From an uncultured Saprospiraceae bacterium (GTDB taxonomy: Bacteria > Bacteroidota > Bacteroidia > Chitinophagales > Saprospiraceae): DNA of 27,548 nucleotides. Made by a program: the position numbers and the translations under genes. Numbering within the stretch: the first letter of the stretch is position 1; each line of letters opens with the position of its first letter. The stretch lies in the NCBI GenBank assembly GCA_937967535.1, contig CALCMV010000077.1:1-27548 (forward strand). The letters run 5' to 3'. Positions 7,397 to 16,000 of this stretch are shown piece by piece. The notes under the pieces are model-generated. The model saw only the letters and a program-made list of their open reading frames with translations. It was not told the origin of the DNA and did no database searches.

Positions 7397-8135
7397 ATGA
7401 AAAAACTACCGATAGGGCTGCAAAATTTCAAGGAAATCATCGAATACGGCTATCTGTACGTAGATAAGACGCGGCAGATTTATGATTTGGTGGATAAGGG
7501 AAAATTATATTTCCTCTCGCGCCCACGTCGATTTGGTAAGTCTTTGATGTTGAGTACTTTGCGGTATATTTTTGAGGGAGAAAAAGACTTGTTTGAGGGC
7601 TTGTATATTGCCGAACAGACGGACTATGATTGGAAAAAGCATCCTGTTTTAGAGTTCAATTTTGCGATAGTCAGCAAAGAAACTGCAAGTCTTGAAAGAG
7701 GCATCAGTTACATCCTGCAGGATTATGCACAGCAATATGGTGTAGAAATTCCTGATTCAGATATTCGCTTACAGTTTAATTTTTTGGTGAAACGAATCGC
7801 CGAAAAACAAACCGGACGAGGAATCATTCAAGATGTGGGAGGGCTATTTTCATACAATAATTTACCTCATTATGACTTTTTTGAGTTTGGATGTACAATC
7901 GGAAGTGACCAAGCATAAAGGGCGGTTGGATTTGACCGTACAGACCGAAAAATTTCTATATCCGATAGAATTTAAACTGGACGAACCCGCCGAAAATGCC
8001 ATCGAACAGATTAAAAATCGAGAATATATACAATCATATGTCAATGTCGAAAAAACGATTTATCTGGTCGGCGTCAGATTTTCCAAAAAGGAGCGTAATG
8101 TGGCGGCTTGGGAAGCTGAAATTTGGGAAGGATAG
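7397..8135 (+). pseudogene. AAA-ATPase-like / PD-(D/E)XK nuclease gene with internal deletion
   Basis: The first frame (7397 to about 7830) encodes the start of an AAA-ATPase_like protein: LPIGLQNFKEII, YLYVDKTRQIYDLV and the Walker A region FLSRPRRFGKSLMLSTLRYIF, up to FLVKRIAEKQTGRG. A second frame (about 7840 to 8135) encodes the C-terminal PD-(D/E)XK_9 part: VQSEVTKHKGRLDL, YPIEFKLDEPAENAIEQI and IYLVGVRFSKKERNV. Intact family members are about 500-580 residues; here only about 245 remain. The Walker B region (normally LIDEYDKPI) through the middle of the protein is missing, and the reading frame changes at the join near 7825-7845. This is best read as a deletion-derived pseudogene. These genes are common, often multicopy, and their function is unclear. 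The promoter upstream is still intact. Confidence 0.88.
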
Positions 8136-8255
8136 TTTTTTTCAATAAAAACCATTAAGTTTGTAACTTACAGCATTATTCAGCGTTGTTTTATTATACA
8201 AAATCAAAAACCGCTTAATTCATTCATTAGAATTTCATCCAAAACAATCAAAAAA

Positions 8256-9017
8256 TTGTCTGACAGTCTTGTAATCATACCAACCTATAACGAAAAAGAA
8301 AACGTGGAAAATATCATCCGCGCGGTCTTTTCTTTGGATAAAGCCTTCGACCTGCTGATAGTTGACGATGGTTCGCCCGATGGTACAGCGGCTATCGTAC
8401 AGATGCTAGGCAAGGAATTTCCCAATCGCCTTTTCTTGGAACAACGCACCGGCAAACTCGGTTTGGGAACGGCATATATACATGGTTTTAAGTGGGCATT
8501 GAAGCGCGATTATGGGTATATTTTTGAGATGGATGCCGATTTTTCGCACAATCCGAAAGACCTCGTGCGCCTCTACAAAGCGGCTCAATTGCCGGGCGTA
8601 GGCATGTCCGTAGGCTCGCGTTATGTGCGTGGCGGTAAGGTAGAGAATTGGCCCTTCGACCGTATTTTTATTTCTTACGGTGCATCCCTTTATGTACGAA
8701 TGATTACATGGATGCCTGTGAAAGACCCGACGGCAGGCTTTGTCTGCTACCGACGAGAGGCATTGCAAATGCTGGATTTTGATAAAATCCGTTTTATTGG
8801 TTATGCTTTTCAGATAGAAATGAAATTTGCCACACGCTCACTCGGTTACAAAATTAAAGAAGTACCCATCACATTTACAGACCGCGTAGAGGGCATTTCC
8901 AAAATGTCGAAAGGTATCGTAAAAGAGGCAATTTATGGTGTCATTCGTATGAAATGGCGTAGCTTTTCAGGCACTTACAAGCGCAACAATCCGCAGCCTG
9001 CAACCCGCAATTCCTAA
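8256..9017 (+). CDS. Polyprenol monophosphomannose synthase (GT2 family)
   Basis: The 253-residue protein is a family 2 glycosyltransferase of the dolichyl/polyprenyl-phosphate mannose synthase type, which moves a sugar (typically mannose from GDP-mannose) onto a polyprenyl phosphate at the inner face of the membrane. Visible motifs: VIIPTYNEKENVENII (6-21), DDGSPDGTA (37-45), QRTGKLGLGTAY (63-74), the metal-binding DAD in EMDADFSHNP (91-100), GSRYVRGG, and DPTAGFVCYRREAL. There is no C-terminal membrane helix, as in the short Dpm1-like forms. I chose the TTG at 8256 because the family starts right before SLVIIPTYNE and no in-frame ATG lies close upstream. Weaker alternative: another GT2 using a different sugar nucleotide. 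Confidence 0.9.
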   Translation: MSDSLVIIPTYNEKENVENIIRAVFSLDKAFDLLIVDDGSPDGTAAIVQMLGKEFPNRLFLEQRTGKLGLGTAYIHGFKWALKRDYGYIFEMDADFSHNPKDLVRLYKAAQLPGVGMSVGSRYVRGGKVENWPFDRIFISYGASLYVRMITWMPVKDPTAGFVCYRREALQMLDFDKIRFIGYAFQIEMKFATRSLGYKIKEVPITFTDRVEGISKMSKGIVKEAIYGVIRMKWRSFSGTYKRNNPQPATRNS

Positions 9018-9135
9018 GCCCTAAATTCGCAAGCACCCGCCAAATCCTTATTCTTTTTCATCTTTTAATTGGAAAATAGGTGATTCTCTTTCCATTATTT
9101 CAACAAAAAATAGTAATATTGCGATGGAGATAATT

Positions 9136-9235
9136 GAATGATTGTATCATCCTATGATTGTATCATTGCTTTTTAGCAAAATGAGAGAAGCCTAAACATT
9201 TCACAATCATGCAATTATACAATCAGACAATCATT
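9136..9235. repeat. ATGATTGTATCAT word repeat with opposing arm
   Basis: ATGATTGTATCAT occurs at 9138-9150 and again at 9154-9166. On the other side, ATACAATCAGACAATCATT ends at 9235; AATGATTGT (9137-9145) pairs with ACAATCATT (9227-9235), and GATTGTAT (9140-9147) pairs with ATACAATC (9217-9224). The design is the same as at the other boundaries upstream, with a different word. It lies in the 245-base spacer between the mannosyltransferase and the operon that starts at 9263. No U-tract follows. Confidence 0.8.
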
Positions 9236-9262
9236 TCTTGAAAAGATAAATTTTGATATTCT

Positions 9263-9856
9263 ATGAGACTTGTTATCAATTTAATTTTGGTCGCGCTAAT
9301 TGCGATACTCGGCTATTTTTTGGTGCGAAGCATTTATGAGCCAATTAATTTTAATGCAGAAAAGGACCTGCGTGAGGATGCTGTACAGCAAAAACTCGAA
9401 ACTATCCGTCTGGCACAACAATGCTTTCAGGATATTACGGGAAAATATGCTCACAATTTTGATACTTTGAAAGAAGTATTGACAACGGACTCCTTCAAGG
9501 TCGTCAGAGTATTTGGCGATCCGGATGACCCCACAGGGCAAAAAGTACTGTTCGAAACATCTTATGTCAATGCACTGGATTCTATCGGAAAGCTAGGTAT
9601 CGAACTGAACGGGATAGAGGATATTCCGCATAGCGAAGGCAAAGATTTTGACATAGAAGCCAAAGAAATTGTCTATCAAAGCATCACCGTACCGGTAGTG
9701 AAAGTCAGAGCAGCCTACAAAGATTTTATGGGTACTTATGCCGACTCGCGCTATAAGAGTTATGACAAAAATTACAACCCCGATGACCCAACCGAAGATA
9801 AATATTATATCTCCATCGGAGATTTGACCAGACCATCATTGGGGGGAAGTTGGTAA
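9263..9856 (+). CDS. Membrane-anchored protein of unknown function, upstream of DUF3822
   Basis: The 197-residue protein begins with a membrane helix (VINLILVALIAILGYFLV, about 4-21) and continues as a soluble, mixed-charge domain that would face the periplasm. Near the helix is an alpha-helical run (VQQKLETIRLAQQCFQDITGKY) followed by DTLKEVL, a layout that loosely recalls pseudopilin-like proteins, but no prepilin cleavage site is visible and I would not call it a pilin. I do not recognise a named domain. Its stop overlaps the start of the DUF3822 gene by 7 bases, and rsmD follows, so the three genes probably form one transcript. Confidence 0.75.
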   Translation: MRLVINLILVALIAILGYFLVRSIYEPINFNAEKDLREDAVQQKLETIRLAQQCFQDITGKYAHNFDTLKEVLTTDSFKVVRVFGDPDDPTGQKVLFETSYVNALDSIGKLGIELNGIEDIPHSEGKDFDIEAKEIVYQSITVPVVKVRAAYKDFMGTYADSRYKSYDKNYNPDDPTEDKYYISIGDLTRPSLGGSW

Positions 9857-10665
9857 AGACATACGACATAAAGACAAAGGATTTTGCCGAGCATTTTTCT
9901 AACCAATATGACCTGTCCGTACTCGTTGGTATGGACAGGTTTTTTTATTTGGTAAAAACTGAAAAACAAGTACTTGCACTACGTACTCACCTCTTTGCGG
10001 CGCATAACTATTTGCAATTGCAGGTAGCATTTCAACATATATTTCAGAACGACAGGCTATTGCGACTCCCTTACCGACAGGTGCATATCGCGCTGTTGAG
10101 TCCAATCACAACACTTATCCCCGCAGATTTGTATGATGCGGCACGTACTCGTTTTTATCTGGAACATAATGCCATGCTGGATGAGGAAGATATGGTGCTG
10201 GAAGATAAACTGCAGCATGCAGAAACGCATCAGGTCTATGCCTTTAATCGAATCATATTTGAGACTGTACGCAGCCAATTTCCGATGGCAGAATACCGAC
10301 ACGCGCTATCCAATCTAATCGGGGCTTACAGGCAATTGAATAAAGGAAAAACAATCTATGCCAACCTCATCGGCACATACATTCAAATAGTGGTTTTTGA
10401 TGCCAATAAATTGTTGTTTGCCAATACATTTACCCAACACTCGGATAAGGATGTCATGTATTTTATCGGCTTGGTATTCAATCAATTAGAATTGGATTGG
10501 AAAAAGAATCGCTTAGTACTTTCCGGCGAAATCACGCCCGAATCATCCAGCTATTTCATGCTCAAAAAATATATCAAACACATCGAATTGCTCAACACAG
10601 CAAAGTATATTTTCAAACACGATAAAGCTCCGGCTTATCATAGATTTTTCGTATTGACCTGCTGA
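9850..10665 (+). CDS. DUF3822 family protein
   Basis: The 271-residue protein matches the Bacteroidota-specific DUF3822 family: YDIKTKDFAEHFSNQYDLSV at the N-terminus, then MDRFFYLVKTEKQVLALR, a central ETVRSQFPMAEYRHALSNLI segment and a C-terminal GEITPESSSYFMLKKYIKHI segment. The family appears to have an actin-like or ASKHA-type fold, but no function is established; that fold statement is from memory and not visible here. I chose the TTG at 9850, which overlaps the end of the upstream gene by 7 bases; the next in-frame ATG (9931) would delete the conserved N-terminus. Overlap suggests translational coupling. In Bacteroidota this family often neighbours rsmD, as here. Confidence 0.82.
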   Translation: MVKTYDIKTKDFAEHFSNQYDLSVLVGMDRFFYLVKTEKQVLALRTHLFAAHNYLQLQVAFQHIFQNDRLLRLPYRQVHIALLSPITTLIPADLYDAARTRFYLEHNAMLDEEDMVLEDKLQHAETHQVYAFNRIIFETVRSQFPMAEYRHALSNLIGAYRQLNKGKTIYANLIGTYIQIVVFDANKLLFANTFTQHSDKDVMYFIGLVFNQLELDWKKNRLVLSGEITPESSSYFMLKKYIKHIELLNTAKYIFKHDKAPAYHRFFVLTC

Positions 10666-10704
10666 TTATACACAACACATCTCAGCAAGGTCAACACCTC
10701 AGCT

Positions 10705-11259
10705 ATGCGAATCATAGGCGGCAAATTTAGGGGCAGGCGATTTCATCCACCGATAAAAAATTGGCGGACACGCCCAACGACAGACTATGCTAAAGAGGCT
10801 TTGTTCAACATCTTATCCAATCAGGTGGATTTTGAGGAAATGAAGGTCTTGGACTTATTTTGTGGTACGGGCAATATCGCTTATGAGTGCGTATCGCGCG
10901 GCTGTGCGGAGGTGACTTGTGTGGATAAATTTTATGGCTGCATCAAATTTATCAAAGAGACCGCTAAAGAATTGGGTGTCGAAAATGAGTTGGTGCCGAT
11001 AAAAAGTGATGTGTTTAAATTTATTAAAAATACCGAAATGACTTATGACTTCATTTTTGCAGACCCGCCTTATGCACTTCCTAAAATTGAGGAACTTCCC
11101 AATCTCATTTTTGAACATAAACTACTGTCAGACAAGGGTTTTTGGGTTGTGGAGCATGGTGTAAAGAACAATTTTGAGCTAGCCCCCAACTTCGATTTTT
11201 CGCGCCGATATGGTGATTCTGTATTTTCATTTTTCAAGCAATCAGAGGAAGATATTTGA
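10705..11259 (+). CDS. rsmD: 16S rRNA (guanine(966)-N(2))-methyltransferase RsmD
   Basis: The 184-residue protein shows all RsmD hallmarks. It starts MRIIGGKFRGRRFHPP, followed by TRPTTDYAKEALFNIL, the SAM-binding motif VLDLFCGTGNIAYE (48-61), an acidic strand-2 end in VTCVDKF, and the catalytic N-methyltransferase tetrapeptide in FADPPYALP. The length is normal for the family. The enzyme uses SAM to methylate N2 of G966 in helix 31 of 16S rRNA. It is the last gene of the run beginning at 9263 and is followed by 1.8 kb of non-coding DNA without an obvious terminator. The start is 39 bases after the DUF3822 stop, with no Shine-Dalgarno sequence. Confidence 0.95.
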   Translation: MRIIGGKFRGRRFHPPIKNWRTRPTTDYAKEALFNILSNQVDFEEMKVLDLFCGTGNIAYECVSRGCAEVTCVDKFYGCIKFIKETAKELGVENELVPIKSDVFKFIKNTEMTYDFIFADPPYALPKIEELPNLIFEHKLLSDKGFWVVEHGVKNNFELAPNFDFSRRYGDSVFSFFKQSEEDI

Positions 11260-13068
11260 GTGCTAATCCGTATTTTGCACTCCGATAGCTAGGCAGCCAA
11301 GCCCACAAAATGCTGCGTAGGGGAGCAATTTCTTTGGGGAATCAAAGGCTGTGCGAGAGCAAATTTGCCCAAATCGTCAAAGAATTAAAAATATTTACCA
11401 TGTCACATTTATCAACAAAGGTATCTTGTGCAATATTATTTTTTAGCATCATATAAAAAATTAATCTTCTTTTTAGTGTATGTGAATGGATAATCGGAAA
11501 AATACTTTTTCGGATAAGCTGCCAAAAATTAATTTATTACTCTTCAATTAAGCCAATAATCCCAAATTTGATATTCAATAAATCTTAAATCAAATAAGTA
11601 CTCCTCCTCCATTCGTTTTTAATAAAATTTATATTGAACTCTAAAAAAAACGGAGCAGACACCTTGCCGATATATTCCTCATAATAATGCTTTTTATATA
11701 AATTTAATAATTAATATAAACAGATTTTTTGCAGACATTATTTAACAATATTTAGTAAAATATATTTTTGTTGATTGCTTGGCATAGCGTTACTTTTCTA
11801 TATTTTACGTCTAATATAAACGAAATCTATGATTTTTATTTACCTTTAACCAATAAAGCATGTATTCTATAATTTGGTATTGACAGTCATCGCAAACACT
11901 CTGATATATTATCTGATACCACATCAGTTTGGGCGTAATCGGAGATTATCTCTTTTTATTTTTAGTATTTATAAAAACATTGTTTACAGATACTTATAAA
12001 TAATTTTTATTGATATAAGATTAAAGAATTATTCTAAATCATGTTAAAATTTGGAACTCTACCCCAAACCTATAAGATTTTTTAAAACCCTTATAGATTT
12101 GATTATCAATTACTTAATACTAATTTTTTCCCTATTAAAACATTATTCTAAAGTAAATGATAATTAAGGGGAACAAAAGCCGATTACACCACATCAGTTC
12201 TTTTTATTAAGGGAAAATACTTCGGCACAAGCAAACCATCCAAGTATTTCATTTTCAATAACTTATACAGTAAAATTCCCCATATTTATTATTACTATAC
12301 CTTTATTTGTACCAATCCATAAGTTCAAATAACTATGCTTGGAGTTAATTCATGTAAGAATCTTCCATTCTTTTTATAAATTCACACCTTCCGGTTATGT
12401 CGTATTAAAAATTAGTACATAATAAATAGCAGTCATTTATTCGGCATACACATTTCAAATACATTAATTTGTTAATGTGTAATAAAATAAGTGAAGCACA
12501 TTTAAGAGTGACGTAAAGATTATCTTGCATCTAAACATAGTAAAGTTTACACATTTACACTAAAATTGATACTTGCGGTGAATTTTACTCCTTTTGCATC
12601 AGAATATTAAGTAATCCTTGCTATATTCGCTAAAATAATATTTTAACACTATTCTCTGCATTGTGCATATACGCTCAAAAATAGCCATTACAAATTTTTC
12701 AATTAAAAGTAATTGCTTATCTCACTATTTGTGATGCTGAATTTACTTTGTACAAGCCTTTATATTCTGGTAAAAAAAAGATTCTTTTACCAATATAAAA
12801 AATATTTTTTTACAAAATCGAAAGCAACTTGCAACGAAATTGTCATAAATTCAGACTATAAAACTATGAGAAATCACTTTTAGCTTAAATTTATTTGTCA
12901 CATTTGAAAAATATTTTACTCTCATATCTTATGCACTCCTGAATTGTACTATTCCGACAATATATTCACATTGCAACTTACCCAAATCAAACATATAATA
13001 AATATTTATTAATATATTTTATCGTTATCTACCTAATAATCGAGATTTTTAAACAACTAAATTCAATC
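11260..13068. other. 1.8-kb AT-rich non-coding region before the giant surface-protein gene
   Basis: No frame on either strand carries a credible gene. The first ~125 bases (11260-11385) are richer in G and C than the rest and could be a decayed gene end or a small RNA, but I recognise nothing. From about 11390 on the DNA is very AT-rich, with stops in all frames. It contains one short inverted repeat (12066-12100) and isolated promoter-like words (TATTTTTG near 11762) that are not next to a gene. The promoter of the gene at 13069 should lie here; I could not identify it confidently. Confidence 0.65.
12066..12100. repeat. AAACCTATAAG inverted repeat
   Basis: AAACCTATAAG at 12066-12076 pairs with CTTATAGATTT at 12090-12100, with one mismatch in 11 positions and a 13-base loop rich in A and T. 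It may be a remnant of a palindromic dispersed element. It is not near a gene end and has no terminator tail. Confidence 0.5.
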
Positions 13069-16000
13069 ATGAGAAATCTAACCTTTACACGTTTTAGAGG
13101 TGTACAATCACCCTCTTCGTGGCATCAAAAGCTCTTTGGAGCTCTCTTGATGCTGTGTATTGGTATCAGTTTTACAACCGATACTTATGCACAAATTACA
13201 TTATCAGCTACGGTTGAGGATGTATCTTGCGATCCTGTACCATGTCCGATGGACTCTGACGGTGCTATTGACCTGACTATTATGGGTGGTGTAGAGCCAT
13301 TTGATATTCAGTGGTCATTCAATGGTGTTGATTTACCAACATGTGAGGAACCTGCCTTCGACGAGCTTGACGGTACAGGTTTCAACCCTGTTCCGGGAGG
13401 AGTTGACAATACTGTTGTTGAAGACGCTATTGTTACTCGTAATTACATCATTCAAGGTTCTGCCTTGACTGTTGAGAGTGCTGTATTCAGCGGTGGTGCT
13501 ACTATTGATGAGGAAATTATCAACAATAGCCAGGAAACAAGCATTATTGGACTGCGTACAGGTGTTGATCACCCACAGATTATAGGTGGGCCAAATGCTG
13601 CGAATATGACTCGTACATTTACTTTCGATCCACCGGTATCCAATCTGCGTATGTTTTTCAATGACCTTGACAATAACGATGTCGTCATTGTCAATCCTAA
13701 ATTGAATGGAGTAACGCAAACACTTATGCCCGGTGAATTTACAATCGTAGACCCATCTCAAGTGGGTTTGACACAAGTTGATGCACGTGGTAATACCGAC
13801 CCAAACATGTTTACCTCTTTGGTTGATCAGGCACTCGGGCCAGAAACAACAGGTGGTATTGATTTCGTATTTGCCGGACCAATTGATGAAGTTGAAATCA
13901 TCTTCTACGATGATGTGGCAGGACCGGGCGTTTTAGGTTCAGAAGGTGGTTCTTACACCGTCAGTTTCCCGGGTCAGTGTCGTGAAGATTTGGCTTGTAT
14001 TGAAGCGGGTGTTTACACCGTTGTCGTAACAGATGCCAATGGTGATACGGCTACCGAAACTTACATTGTGGACGCCGCTGTAGGTTGTAATCCTCCTACA
14101 CAGGTGATTATTCCTTGTGGTGAAGAAGAAGGTACTATTACCATTACACCTACCTTCGGCACAGGTCCTTATACTTTTGGATGGGAAGATGCTGCGGGCA
14201 ACTCGCTTCCGCTTCCGGATCCATGTACAGATAGAGACTGGGCGAATTTTGCGCCACTCGCAGGTACAGGTGCCAATCCTGTGCCGGGTAGCGTAGACAA
14301 TAGTATTGTTGAAAATGCTATCAACGGTACACCTTATGTTATTCAAGGTGCTATAATGACCGTTAATAATGTAGTATTCAATGGTGGTGCTTCTATTGAT
14401 GAGGAAATTATCAATGATAGCCAATTGAACGGAACCTTCGCGCTCCGTACCGGTGTTGACCACGACCAAATTACAGGTGGCATCGGTGGTGCAAACATGA
14501 TTCGTACGATTGTATTCAACCAGCCTGTTTGCGATTTGAATATGTTCTTCAATGATATTGATAATAACGATGTTGCTATTATCAATCCTAAATTGAATGG
14601 TGTTACAATTCCATTAACTGCTGCTGATTTCACACTCACAGGCACAAATGTTAATTTTGTAGGTGGTAATCAATTTGAATCTATCAATGATATAGGTCTT
14701 AATAATACTACTGATGGTGGTATTGATTTCACTTTCAGCTCTTGTATTGATGAAATCGAAATTATCTTTTACGATGATGTTGCAGGACCGGGTGTAGTAG
14801 GTTCAGAAGGTGGTTCTTACTCTATCAACTTCCCACCAACTTGTGATTATGGACCAAGCGACACACTTCCTCCGGGATGTTATACAGTAACTGTTTTTGA
14901 TTCGACTGGAGCCAGCGAAGTCACCACCGTTTGCATTGAAGAAGGTCCTTGTGGTGCTATCGGTAACTTGGTATGGATTGATGAAAATGCTGATGGTATC
15001 CAAGATGCCGGTGAGCCGGGTATTGCAGGTGTCACCGTTACAGCTACCAACCCCGCAGATGGTACAGTATTGACTACTGTAACCGATTCGGATGGTGGTT
15101 ACTTATTTGATGACCTCGTAGCCGGTAAATATGATGTCCTTGTAAATACTGCAACTTTACCTTCAGGTTTGACCCAAACAGCCAATCCTACTCTGCCAGG
15201 TGCTGATTTTGGAAACCAAACTCAAGCAGGAGCAGGTTATTCTATCACTATCGGCGATGGTGAGGAAAATCTGACCGGTGACTTCGGTTACATTTGGGAA
15301 GACCCGGATGGCAACGCAGGCACAGCGGCTATCGGTGACCGCGTATGGTACGATGCCAATAGCGACGGTGTACAAGATCCGGGCGAAGCAGGTATCGGCG
15401 GTGTTACTGTTTCTGTACTTATTGATTCTGACGGTGATGGTATCAAAGATACACCATTCACAGGTGCTATTGACCAAAACGGCAACACAGGTACAGGTAC
15501 TACCTTGACTGAACCGGATGGTTCTTACATTTTCTACAACTTGCCTGCCGGTGCTTACTCTATTGTAGTAGACCCAGGTTCTGCGCCACTTATGGGTTTG
15601 ACTCAAACGGGCGACCCTGACGATTATGCAATGATGGCTACCATGCCGGACAATCAAGGCGAATCTGTATTGCTCGCGCCGGGTGATGTTTTCCTCTTGA
15701 TGGATTTTGGTTATAATGATCCTAATGCAAATGATATAGGTGATACCGTTTACTTCGACCCGAATGCCAATGGTACACAAGATCCGGGTGAGCCGGGTAT
15801 TCCGGGTGTTACTGTAAAACTTACAGACCAAAATGGCGATGTCATTGCTACTACTACTACTGATGAAAATGGTGAATACTTATTCCCCGGTCTGCCAGAT
15901 GAGCCATATACTGTAATGGTGACAGATACAGATAATGTATTGGGTGACTTGGAGAACAGCGGCGACCCTGACGGCGGAAATGACGACATGTCTTCTGTAC

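Noticed and set aside
9263..9340. Type IV pilin-like N-terminus
   Set aside because: The hydrophobic helix starts at residue 4 without a prepilin peptidase site (Gly followed by Phe/Met and Glu at +5), so it is treated as a plain membrane anchor.
11260..11385. Possible structured RNA or gene remnant in a GC-richer patch
   Set aside because: I see only a 6-bp GAGTGC/GCACTC stem near its start and no match to a known RNA class; the translations show no recognisable domain.
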